From the NCBI GenBank assembly GCA_029861655.1, contig JAOTZA010000048.1, positions 1-14,286 on the forward strand: 14,286 nt of DNA, written 5' to 3'. The DNA comes from Acidobacteriota bacterium (GTDB lineage: Bacteria; Acidobacteriota; Thermoanaerobaculia; Multivoradales; JAHEKO01). Positions 1 through 7,268 of this stretch are shown here, piece after piece. Every line of letters begins with the position of its first letter. The stretch's first letter is position 1. The notes beneath the pieces were generated by a model that saw only the letters and a program-made list of their open reading frames with translations, did not search any database and was not told the origin of the DNA. The translations under genes and the position numbers were made by a program.

Positions 1-222
1 GTGGCCGTGGCGCGGGCTCTCGTCAACCGTCCGACGCTTCTTCTTTGCGACGAACCCACCGGCAACCTCGACCCGTCGAACGCCTCGAGCATCGTAGACC
101 TGCTGTTTACGTTGCACGACGAAACGCAGAGCGTCCTGATCGTGGTGACTCATAGCAACGAGGTCGCGGCGCGGTTCCCCGAACAGCTCAAGCTCAGAGA
201 CGGCCGGTGTACAAGCGCCTGA
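1..222 (+). CDS. ABC transporter ATP-binding protein, MacB/LolD type (C-terminal end)
   Basis: This is the 3' end of an ATPase gene cut by the left window edge. The visible GTG at base 1 is almost certainly an internal valine, because the first residues (VAVARAL) are the helix that normally follows the ABC signature motif, which lies outside the window. The remaining sequence shows a Walker B and D-loop, LLLCDEPTGNLD, at visible residues 13-24, including the catalytic glutamate, and an H-loop histidine at residue 51 (VVTHS). The EPTGNLD wording is typical of the MacB/LolD/FtsE group, whose ATPases pair with FtsX-type permeases. The stop codon lies inside the next gene, which starts at 207, so the two genes overlap by 16 bp and are probably translationally coupled. 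The ATPase would power the neighbouring 1129-residue permease. The substrate is unknown. Confidence 0.93.
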   Translation: MAVARALVNRPTLLLCDEPTGNLDPSNASSIVDLLFTLHDETQSVLIVVTHSNEVAARFPEQLKLRDGRCTSA

Positions 223-3200
223 TCTTCTTCTGGCGCGGCCATCTGGCCGTTGCCCTCGGGGCCGCGATCGCCACCTCGGTCCTCGCCGGTGCACTCATCG
301 TTGGCGACTCGGTGCGAGGCAGTCTGAGGGACCTGGTACTCGACCGAATCGGCAAAATAGATCACGCAATTGTGTCCGGTGGTTTTGTCGGGCAGGGGTT
401 GGGCGGCCGGCTCGACGACGAGCTCGGAGGACTCGCAACCATCGAGCCATTGATCCTGTTGCGCGCGACAGCCGTCAACTCCGCTAGCGGTTCTCGCGCC
501 ACCGATACAAGGCTGTTCGGCGTCGATTCGACCTTTTCCGGTCTCTTCGACCACGGCGCGCCCCTCGAACTCGAGCGACGCGACGATTTGATCCATCCCC
601 CCGTGGCCCTCAATCGGAATCTTGCGCAAGAGTTGGGAGTGGACGTGGGCGACGAGATCCTGGTTTCCTTCGAGCGCCCGGCGGAGGTTTCGCGCGAAAC
701 CCTGGTCGGCCGCGAAGAGGCGATCGACACGATCGAGACGATGAGGCTGAGCGTCGGTGCGATTCTCCCAGACACCGGCTTGGGTGGCTTCCGGTTGACT
801 CCCCAACAGGCGACACCGCTCAACCTCTTTGTAGAACTCGCGCGGATTCAGCGCTCTCTCTTTGGACGCAGCTCTGCGGAGCGCGTCAACACCTGGGTTA
901 TCGCGGGACAGGGCGGTGAAGCGCCACCCGATCTCGAACGCCTCGAAACCGCGCTCGACGGAGTGCTCGAGCTCGAAGACCTGGGACTCGCATTGAGCCC
1001 GGGGATCTCGACACTCACTCTCGGCAGCCGCGAGTTTGTCCTCTCACCGGCGCTCGCCGAGGCGACTCTCGACTACGCTCGGGCCACGACGACGCCAACT
1101 CAAGGCGTCCTCACTTATCTCGCCAACTCGATCGAAATGGGAGATCGCAAAGTCCCCTACTCGACGGTCGTTGCACTCGACCCCGCCACGGCCCCCAACC
1201 TGGGCCTTCTTCGTCTCACCGACGGCACGGCGGCGCCGCTTCTCGCCGACGACGAGATCCTTCTCAACTCCTGGGCCGCCGAGGACCTCTCGGCGCGCGT
1301 CGGTGAGACCGTCCGCCTCGTCTACTATCAGCTCGGATCCCGCGACGAGCTCTCGGTGGCGACCGCGGATTTCCGCCTCGCAGGAATCGTGGCACTCGAC
1401 GGTCTGGCCGTCGATGAGTATCTGACCCCGAAATTCCCCGGGATGCACGAGGCCGAGGACATCGCGGCCTGGAGTCCTCCGTTTCCGGTCGATCTTTCTC
1501 GCATCCGCGAGCGGGACGAAGAGTACTGGGATACGTTTCGAGCCGCACCCAAGGCTTTTGTCGGCGCCACCGCCGGCCGGCGTCTCTGGGCGAGCCGGTT
1601 CGGCGATCTCACTTCGCTTCGCTTGGCTCCTCGAGAGGGTTCCACCCTCGCCGAGCTGAACCAGAGACTCCTTCGTGAGCTACCGGGTCGAATCGGCTCC
1701 GAGCGCGGCGGTCTGGTGGTTCAACCGCTACGCGAACAGGGGTTGGAGCGGGCCCAGGGGGCCACCGACTTCACCGGTCTGTTTTTTGGTCTCAGTCTCT
1801 TCCTGATCGCCTCCGCCGCTCTCCTCGTGGGTCTTCTCTTTCGCCTCGCAGTCGAGCAACGGGCGCGGGAGGTCGGTCTCCTACGGGCCATCGGCTTTCC
1901 GGCTAAGACCGTTCTCCGCCGCTTTCTGGGGGAAGGCCTGATCGTCGCCGCTATCGGAACCGCGGCCGGCCTCATCGGTGCGGCGGCCTACGCCGCACTC
2001 ATGCTCGCTGGTTTGCGCACCTGGTGGCTACCCGCGATCGGGGCTCCGGTGTTGTTTCTTCATCTCGAACCCTCGAGCCTCTTGTTTGGCGCGTTGGGCT
2101 CTTTTACGGTCGTCGCCGTGACCATCTGGCTGGCGATCCGTCGTCTCGCGCGAACCCCCGCGCCGGCACTTCTAGCCGGCGCCACCGCCGATCACGACAC
2201 GTCTACAAAGCCGGGACGGCGCGCCAAATGGGTCACCTGGATCGCCGCAAGCGGCGCGCTGCTGATTCTCGGCGCCGCCATCGCCGCTGGGGCGACTCAG
2301 TCGCCGATGGTGGCCCTCGGGTTGGGTACCACCCTTCTGGTTGCCGGCATCGCCCTTTTCGCCATGCGCTGTGGCGTCACCTCGAGCGCCGACCCGGCCC
2401 GCTCGCGATTTGACGAGATGGGTGTCGCGGCGATGGGCGCCCGCAACGCCGGGCGGAGCCGCGGCCGCAGCATTCTCAGCGTCTCGCTTGTTGCCAGCGC
2501 CGTCTTCAGCCTGGTCGCCGTGGGAGCCAACCGCGGGGAGGTCGAAGTGGATGTTCGGGATCGCGCTTCGGGGGCAGGAGGCTTTACCGTTGCCGCCACC
2601 GCCGGCACACCGATCCACGTCGATCTCGACAGCGCCGAGCGTTTGGCGGAGTTGGGCTTCTCGAGCGACGAAAGAAAGGCCCTCGAAGATGTCGCGGCCT
2701 TTCCCTTTCGTCTTCTCCCCGGCGAAGACGCCAGCTGTCTCAACCTCTATCGTCCCCAGCAACCTCGTGTCCTGGGTGTTACCCCCGCAATGGTAGAGCG
2801 CGGCGGTTTTTCGTTTCAAGCCGCCAACGAAGCGATCGAGAATCCCTGGACGCTTCTCGATCGCGATCTCGGACCCGGAGTCATTCCAGCAATCGGTGAC
2901 TACAACTCGGTACGCTGGATTCTCCACCTGGGTCTCGGCAAGGACCTGGTCCTCGAGGACGAACGAGGCCGACCGATCCGGCTTCGTTTTGTGGGCTTAT
3001 TGAAAAAGAGCCTTTTTCAGAGCGAGGTCCTGATCTCCGAAGCCGCTTTCATGGAGCACTTTCCCAGCCGTACCGGCTTTGGCTGGTTTCTGTTCGACAC
3101 CGGTACTTCGGACCCACCCGATGTGTCGCAGATTTTCGAGCGCAATCTGGCCTCGTTTGGTTTCGACACGACTTCGACCGCGACGCGGCTGGCGGATTTT

Positions 3201-3596
3201 CAGGCGGTCGAGAACACCTATATCTCCACCTTCCAGACTCTTGGCGGTCTGGGTCTGATTCTCGGAACCTTGGGCCTCGGTATCGTGCTGTTGCGCAACG
3301 TGCTGGAGCGCCAGGGAGAACTGGCAACACTTCGCGCATTCGGATTCAGGCGCCGCCGGCTGGCCCACACCGTCGTCGCCGAGAACGCCTATCTACTCTT
3401 CATAGGGGTGGCGATCGGCACGTTCGCGGGGCTCATAACTGCGGCACCCCATGTGCTCTCGGCGGGCAGCGGTTTCCCCTGGTTCCCCATCGCCGCCACA
3501 GTGGTTCTGGTCCTTGCGAGCGGCATGCTGGCCAGCGTGCTCGCGGTTCGCGGAACGCTTCGCACGCCCCTGCTCCCCGCTCTCAAAGCAAACTAG
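207..3596 (+). CDS. ABC transporter permease, FtsX/MacB-like, tandem-domain (1129 aa)
   Basis: This is a large integral membrane permease of the FtsX/MacB superfamily, predicted to pair with the overlapping upstream ATPase. By eye it has an N-terminal membrane segment (about residues 12-33) and a large extracytoplasmic domain (about 35-510). A core of three segments follows (about 522-546, 574-602, 624-645), then two extra segments (676-696, 701-720). A second copy begins with a segment at 752-774, continues with an extracytoplasmic domain (about 780-1005), and ends with three segments (1010-1032, 1057-1078, 1095-1115). Both halves carry the cytoplasmic signature after the first core segment, EVGLLRAIGF at 555-564 and ELATLRAFGF at 1038-1047. 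It is thus an internally duplicated 10-segment permease that could act as a monomer with an ATPase dimer. The start is GTG at 207. Such proteins move lipoproteins, lipids or peptides or act mechanically; the sequence does not say which. Confidence 0.93.
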   Translation: MYKRLIFFWRGHLAVALGAAIATSVLAGALIVGDSVRGSLRDLVLDRIGKIDHAIVSGGFVGQGLGGRLDDELGGLATIEPLILLRATAVNSASGSRATDTRLFGVDSTFSGLFDHGAPLELERRDDLIHPPVALNRNLAQELGVDVGDEILVSFERPAEVSRETLVGREEAIDTIETMRLSVGAILPDTGLGGFRLTPQQATPLNLFVELARIQRSLFGRSSAERVNTWVIAGQGGEAPPDLERLETALDGVLELEDLGLALSPGISTLTLGSREFVLSPALAEATLDYARATTTPTQGVLTYLANSIEMGDRKVPYSTVVALDPATAPNLGLLRLTDGTAAPLLADDEILLNSWAAEDLSARVGETVRLVYYQLGSRDELSVATADFRLAGIVALDGLAVDEYLTPKFPGMHEAEDIAAWSPPFPVDLSRIRERDEEYWDTFRAAPKAFVGATAGRRLWASRFGDLTSLRLAPREGSTLAELNQRLLRELPGRIGSERGGLVVQPLREQGLERAQGATDFTGLFFGLSLFLIASAALLVGLLFRLAVEQRAREVGLLRAIGFPAKTVLRRFLGEGLIVAAIGTAAGLIGAAAYAALMLAGLRTWWLPAIGAPVLFLHLEPSSLLFGALGSFTVVAVTIWLAIRRLARTPAPALLAGATADHDTSTKPGRRAKWVTWIAASGALLILGAAIAAGATQSPMVALGLGTTLLVAGIALFAMRCGVTSSADPARSRFDEMGVAAMGARNAGRSRGRSILSVSLVASAVFSLVAVGANRGEVEVDVRDRASGAGGFTVAATAGTPIHVDLDSAERLAELGFSSDERKALEDVAAFPFRLLPGEDASCLNLYRPQQPRVLGVTPAMVERGGFSFQAANEAIENPWTLLDRDLGPGVIPAIGDYNSVRWILHLGLGKDLVLEDERGRPIRLRFVGLLKKSLFQSEVLISEAAFMEHFPSRTGFGWFLFDTGTSDPPDVSQIFERNLASFGFDTTSTATRLADFQAVENTYISTFQTLGGLGLILGTLGLGIVLLRNVLERQGELATLRAFGFRRRRLAHTVVAENAYLLFIGVAIGTFAGLITAAPHVLSAGSGFPWFPIAATVVLVLASGMLASVLAVRGTLRTPLLPALKAN

Positions 3597-3623
3597 AACC
3601 CGACCTTCTTACCAGGTCAGGTT
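3597..3623. terminator. Candidate bidirectional terminator hairpin
   Basis: Between the convergent permease (stop at 3594-3596) and small unknown gene (stop at 3622-3624) lies an inverted repeat with 10-bp arms, 3597-3606 and 3614-3623, around a 7-nt loop. Only one pair is mismatched (C at 3601 against A at 3619). The arms reach both stop codons. No long U-tract follows on the + strand; on the - strand a short T-rich stretch (TTCTAGTTT) follows. It is placed like a shared transcription stop, but efficiency cannot be judged. Confidence 0.55.
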
Positions 3624-3966
3624 AAAAATCGATCGCTCGCTGGCGCTCTTTCTCGGTCTGCTTGAGCGCCCGCCTGAGGTTGACGGCCGAGGCATGACCG
3701 ATCGCCCAACTCCTGAGCTGTGGCAGATAGATGTGAAAACCCTCGTCCTTCTGAATCCGCTGGAAGTCGCGAGTCAGATGGCCCAGCAGAGCGTTGAGAC
3801 CATTCTGGGTTGTGTCGAACTCGTTGACTAGCTCCTCAAAACGAAGCATCTGATGTCGGGCGAAAAGCTCCAGCAGGCGCCGTCCCCGGGTCGAGGATCG
3901 GGAGACGAGAATTCGGGCCGTCTTTAGAGTGACGGTGGCAGCTGCGTCCGCGTGATCGAGGGGCAT
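3622..3966 (-). CDS. Small unknown protein at the 3' end of the TAXI-TRAP operon (114 aa)
   Basis: I do not recognise a family. The gene starts 30 bp after the TRAP permease stop on the same strand, so it is probably the last gene of that operon. Codon third positions are strongly G/C, like its neighbours, which supports real coding. The protein is soluble, with no signal peptide or membrane segment. A short region ending in a basic stretch (RSSTRGRR, residues 23-30) precedes helices at about 30-38, 41-50 and 52-71. That spacing resembles a helix-turn-helix or winged helix, with DTTQNGLNALLGHLTRDFQRI-type residues as the candidate recognition helix. A basic C-terminal helix, rich in R and K, spans about 95-111. 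A DNA-binding or RNA-binding role is only an inference from this pattern. The start ATG at 3966 has no strong ribosome-binding site. Confidence 0.6.
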   Translation of the reverse strand: MPLDHADAAATVTLKTARILVSRSSTRGRRLLELFARHQMLRFEELVNEFDTTQNGLNALLGHLTRDFQRIQKDEGFHIYLPQLRSWAIGHASAVNLRRALKQTEKERQRAIDF

Positions 3967-3996
3967 GATCCAAGTGTCGTTCGGGCTCGCCCGATC

Positions 3997-5955
3997 CTAT
4001 CCGGTCACACCCGTCGATCGCTCGTCGCCCTTGCCGGAAGCCAGCCAGACCGTCGCAAACAACAAAACACCGAGCAAGTTGAGCCAAGAAATGCCCGTCT
4101 CGCCGATCGCGGCAGCCGAGCCCGGAAACAGCGACAGCGCGGCCGAGAAAAGAAGAATCGTGCGGGGCACCGGTCCTAACGGCCGCCCCAAATAGCCGGC
4201 GATCGCGGCCGCCAGCGGAACGATGCCCAGAACCGCGATCAGAATCGTAACCAAGATCCGCCCCATCGGAGCGGTATCTCCCGCCGCGTCGAGCATCAAG
4301 AGCTCGGGGCGGAAGACAAAGAGAAAGGGCAGCATAAATCCGACCAGGGCGATTCGAAACGCCGAGTAGCTGGTCTCCAGGAATCGCGCACCCGCAATCG
4401 AGCTGGCGGCATACGCCGCTAGGGCCACCGGCGGCGTCACCATTGACATCATCCCGAAATAGAAGATGAAGAGGTGCGCAGCCAGGGGCACCACCCCGAG
4501 TTTCCCAAGCACCGGGCCGATCAGGGTGGCCATCAGCAAATAGCAAACCGCCGACGGCAGTCCCATCCCCAGGACGATCGACGAGAGCATGATGACAACG
4601 AGCGCAGCCAGGAGATTCTGCTCGGCCAGCGGCAGGATGAGTGAGGGCAGTCGCGTACCGATCCCCGTAAGCGTCACGATCCCTACGATGATCCCAACTG
4701 AGGCCGCTGCCGCGACCAACGGAACCGCTCCCGCCGAGGACGCGATCAACGCTCGCTTCAACCGAGCGGCATTCAATCGGGTCCTGGGGTTCACAGCGCT
4801 GAGAATCAGCACCAGGGCCAGAGCCAAGGTCACCGCTCGAAAGACGCTGAAACGCAAGAGAAGGAATACAACCAGCGCAACCAGACCGCCCAGGAAGATG
4901 GCTCCCTCCCAGCGCAGCCACTCGAATCGCAGCTCCTCGTCTGCGCCGATTCTCCCGACCTTGCCGCTCTGGTGCAGCCGGGCGGAAAAGTGAACGATGA
5001 AGAACAGCGAGAGATAGTACAAACATGCCGGGATGAGCGCGGCGCGGATGATCTCGACATAGGTCACCGGCGGCGAGATGATCTCTAGCATCATGTAGGC
5101 GCCGGCGCCCATCACCGGCGGCACCAGCGCACCTCCTGTGCTTGCCGCCGCTTCCACACCGGCGGCAAGCCGCGGCGAAAAACCCGCGCTCCGCATCATC
5201 GGAATCGTGAACGTGCCCGTCGTCGCCGTGTTGGCGACCGCGCTTCCCGAGAGTGACCCCATGAGTCCGCTCGAAAGAACCGACACCTTGGCGGCACCAC
5301 CTGTTGATCGGGCAAAGAGCCGTCGCGCCGCCGCCACGATAAAACCTGTTGCTCCGGTGGCTTCCAGAGCGGCTCCAAAGATCACAAAGAGAAACACATA
5401 GGTGAACATCACTCGCAGGGCGATTCCAAAAACTCCCTGGCTGTGGAGAAAGGCCTGCCCAACCAGCCGATCGATGTTGTAGCCGCGATGCGGCAGCAGC
5501 CAATCCGGAAGCACCGCACCAAAGCGACCGTAGAGTAGAAACGCCAGCGCCAGCATGGGAAGCGCCCACCCAATGGTCCGGCGGGTAGCTTCGAGAATCA
5601 GTACCAGTCCGATGAACCCGACCATCAGATCCCAGATCGTCTCGGCACCTGCGCGATCACCGAGAGCGACACCGTCGAGCCACAAATGAGAGAACACCGG
5701 CTCGGTCTGCAGAACGACAAACACTCCTACCCCAAGCGTCACGAGAGCCAGTGCCAGGTCGGCTGCGGCCGCAAAGGCTCGAGCACCTTCCGGCCGGCGG
5801 CGAAGAAAACAAAGGACCAGACCCAGGGTCGCGAAGATCGCAAGCTGGGACTGCGGCCGCAGGTTCGGGTAGTTGATCTCGAGCAGCGCGAAGATCGGTA
5901 GGAGCAGAGCCGATCCGCTGACGACGCCGGCTCGAACTCGCTCGAGCGCGGTCAA
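3997..5955 (-). CDS. TRAP transporter fused permease (4TM-12TM, TAXI type)
   Basis: This is the membrane component of a TAXI-type tripartite importer, which takes up solutes such as organic acids using an ion gradient. About 652 residues are almost entirely hydrophobic. A shorter N-terminal part corresponds to the small DctQ-like subunit, and a long DctM-like part follows. Family motifs are visible: GSLSGSAVANTATTGTF at about 233-249, GMGLPSAVCYLLMATLIGP at about 463-481, and FGMMSMVTPPVALAAYAASS at about 500-519. The open frame extends upstream to 6105, but that part overlaps the TAXI gene by 143 bp and reads as arginine/proline-rich noise. I therefore chose the TTG at 5955, 7 bp after the TAXI stop. 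An alternative is an ATT overlapping the TAXI TGA (bases 5963-5967). No clear ribosome-binding site is present, so translation may be coupled to the TAXI gene. The start is the only uncertain point. Confidence 0.92.
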   Translation of the reverse strand: MTALERVRAGVVSGSALLLPIFALLEINYPNLRPQSQLAIFATLGLVLCFLRRRPEGARAFAAAADLALALVTLGVGVFVVLQTEPVFSHLWLDGVALGDRAGAETIWDLMVGFIGLVLILEATRRTIGWALPMLALAFLLYGRFGAVLPDWLLPHRGYNIDRLVGQAFLHSQGVFGIALRVMFTYVFLFVIFGAALEATGATGFIVAAARRLFARSTGGAAKVSVLSSGLMGSLSGSAVANTATTGTFTIPMMRSAGFSPRLAAGVEAAASTGGALVPPVMGAGAYMMLEIISPPVTYVEIIRAALIPACLYYLSLFFIVHFSARLHQSGKVGRIGADEELRFEWLRWEGAIFLGGLVALVVFLLLRFSVFRAVTLALALVLILSAVNPRTRLNAARLKRALIASSAGAVPLVAAAASVGIIVGIVTLTGIGTRLPSLILPLAEQNLLAALVVIMLSSIVLGMGLPSAVCYLLMATLIGPVLGKLGVVPLAAHLFIFYFGMMSMVTPPVALAAYAASSIAGARFLETSYSAFRIALVGFMLPFLFVFRPELLMLDAAGDTAPMGRILVTILIAVLGIVPLAAAIAGYLGRPLGPVPRTILLFSAALSLFPGSAAAIGETGISWLNLLGVLLFATVWLASGKGDERSTGVTG

Positions 5956-5962
5956 GAAAACG

Positions 5963-7048
5963 TCAATCGGCGGCCTCGTCGACCTCGGCCTCGGTCCCCG
6001 ACGACCAGATGCCGATCTCCTCGAACCAACGCACCGCCCCGGGGTGGAACTCGGTACCGGTGTGGCGCACGACAACCCTCGGGTTGATCGCGCGACCGGC
6101 GGCATGCTTCTCGACGACGGAGGCTCGATTCTCCCACAGAGTTCTTGTCACCTGATAGATCAATTCTTCATCCATGTCGGCTGTCGTAATGAGATGCATC
6201 GAGCCCACGTTGAGCCCGGCGTAGTCCTCGGTCAACCCGGAATAGGTTCCGGCTGGAATCGTCGCTCGATCAAAAAACGGGTACCCCACCAAGAGCTCCT
6301 CGAGCTTGTCCGACCGGTACGGCACGTAGTCGATGTCCCCCGACGTTGCCGCCTGAGTGATCGAGGCCGTCGGCACCGCACCACCCAGAAACGCCGCGGC
6401 CGCGGCGCCATCGGCAAGAAGATCCACCGCCCCCGCCTGGGTCGCGTAAAGCGGCGTCAGATCGTCGTAGGTCAAACCGTGGGCACCGAGAATCGGACCG
6501 AGAAAATACTCGAAACCGGCGCCAGCAGGCCCCAGGACGACCCGCTTTCCACGCAGGTCCTCGATGGCGGTGATCTCGGCGCTCTTTGGCGCCACAAAAA
6601 GTGCGACGTTCGGAGCCAACGTCATTACAACCCGGATGTCGTGACGGGTCTTCCACCCGCCCTCACCGCGAACTGCAAAATAGGTAATCGCGGAGTTGGC
6701 CAGAGCCAGGTCGAGCTCGCCACGGGTGAGCCGGCGAATGTTCTCCTGTGTTCCCTTGGTCGCCTCCGCGGTCACCTGCCAGGATTCCTCGCCCCTGTTT
6801 TCGTTCAAGGTCCCGGCCAGCGCGCCTCCGACCGGAAAGAACGCTCCGCCCGGTGGAGCTGTACCGATGGAAAGGAATTGCCTGCCGGCGGTACGAACTG
6901 CAGCAGCATCGTCGTCGTCCGGCGCCGGTCCGGCACAAGAGCCCGTGCTCATCAAGATCGCACCGATCCCGATGGCGACCGCGCTCGCTTTGGCCGTGGC
7001 CGAGAGAAATTCGAAAGTAGAAAGACCGGACTCTTTGCGAGTAAACAT
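5963..7048 (-). CDS. TAXI family TRAP transporter solute-binding protein
   Basis: This is the extracytoplasmic binding component that captures solute and delivers it to the TRAP permease encoded 7 bp downstream. In the 361-residue protein, a hydrophobic N-terminal segment (about 22-34) leads to Cys38 in the context STGSC. That is a slightly atypical lipobox, so it is probably a lipoprotein anchored in the membrane. The mature part begins with the family pattern FLSIGTAPPGGAFFPVGGAL (58-77). The typical ATKGTQENIRRLTRGELDLALANS stretch follows at about 96-119, then the GKRVVLGPAGAGFE loop (167-180). A very acidic run (DDDD) lies just after the cysteine. The ATG at 7048 has no Shine-Dalgarno sequence; a TAAACT hexamer ends exactly 6 nt upstream, suggesting a leaderless message. 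The ligand cannot be told; glutamate and small carboxylates are known for the family. Confidence 0.93.
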   Translation of the reverse strand: MFTRKESGLSTFEFLSATAKASAVAIGIGAILMSTGSCAGPAPDDDDAAAVRTAGRQFLSIGTAPPGGAFFPVGGALAGTLNENRGEESWQVTAEATKGTQENIRRLTRGELDLALANSAITYFAVRGEGGWKTRHDIRVVMTLAPNVALFVAPKSAEITAIEDLRGKRVVLGPAGAGFEYFLGPILGAHGLTYDDLTPLYATQAGAVDLLADGAAAAAFLGGAVPTASITQAATSGDIDYVPYRSDKLEELLVGYPFFDRATIPAGTYSGLTEDYAGLNVGSMHLITTADMDEELIYQVTRTLWENRASVVEKHAAGRAINPRVVVRHTGTEFHPGAVRWFEEIGIWSSGTEAEVDEAAD

Positions 7049-7054
7049 CGGCGC

Positions 7055-7060
7055 AGTTTA
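7055..7060 (-). promoter_or_regulatory. Candidate -10 hexamer for the TAXI-TRAP operon
   Basis: On the - strand the hexamer TAAACT ends 6 nt before the TAXI start codon, the distance at which transcription would begin on the A of ATG. There is no ribosome-binding site in that gap. The first T of the hexamer is the terminal base of the 179-bp palindromic element. No convincing -35 box is visible, and any would lie inside the element. Confidence 0.4.
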
Positions 7061-7238
7061 GCAGCCCGTGATAGAAGGCCTCACGGCCATGTTGTGAGCG
7101 CCTTGAGGTCGGATGCAAGGCACCGCGACACAGGCAATGCCCGGAGCATTGTCGAAGAGCGGCCATCTGCAGATTGCCGCAGACGGCCTCAAACCGCCAC
7201 AACCCGGAGGGCCATGAGGACTTCTAGCACGGGCTGCT
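7060..7238. repeat. 179-bp palindromic element with 29-bp terminal inverted repeats (MITE-like)
   Basis: The left end (7060-7088) and the reverse complement of the right end (7210-7238) match at 26 of 29 bases, with the outermost 11 identical (AGCAGCCCGTG). After a short unequal spacer the arms match again: GTTGTG (7091-7096 with 7198-7203), then TTGAGG plus flanking bases (7103-7111 with 7184-7192). The centre holds two further palindromes: an 8-bp stem with 5-nt loop (7133-7140 with 7146-7153) and a 22-bp near-perfect palindrome at 7159-7180 centred on a PstI-type CTGCAG. Another hairpin (7066-7071 with 7081-7086) lies inside the left arm. It lacks a plausible coding frame. This fits a non-autonomous miniature inverted-repeat element or a REP-like dispersed repeat. 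I could not find a target-site duplication, and only one copy is in the window, so mobility is inferred. Confidence 0.7.
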
Positions 7239-7247
7239 GTCAGCCCG
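7230..7247 (-). terminator. Hairpin downstream of the GbsR-like gene (weak terminator or attenuator)
   Basis: A perfect 7-bp stem, CGGGCTG (7230-7236) with CAGCCCG (7241-7247), encloses a 4-nt loop, 21 bases past the regulator's stop on the - strand. No T-run follows on that strand, so a classic intrinsic terminator is unlikely. One arm is the outer end of the palindromic element and the other is flanking DNA, so the hairpin may be a by-product of the junction. Confidence 0.35.
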
Positions 7248-7268
7248 CCTCAACGCCCGGGACAGCGA

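Noticed and set aside
150..806. A - strand open frame antisense to the FtsX-type permease
   Set aside because: It has no domain or ribosome-binding site and lies opposite a well-supported gene, one of many such shadows in this GC-rich window.
3836..5569. A 577-residue open frame on the - strand within the TRAP permease region
   Set aside because: It is a shadow of the permease in another frame. Its composition is rich in Arg, Gly, Cys and Ser with no domain, while the overlapping frame has clear TRAP motifs.
5956..6105. The N-terminal extension of the TRAP permease to an ATG at 6105
   Set aside because: It overlaps the TAXI gene by 143 bp and is a low-complexity Arg/Pro/Ser stretch, unlike a permease N-terminus.
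6663..7202. A - strand frame reading through the palindromic element
   Set aside because: It overlaps the TAXI gene in another frame, and its first part is translated repeat sequence. There is no independent evidence that it codes.
7049..7268. A target-site duplication flanking the palindromic element
   Set aside because: The bases just outside the ends (left GTTT, right GTCA) do not form a direct repeat, so no insertion footprint can be claimed.
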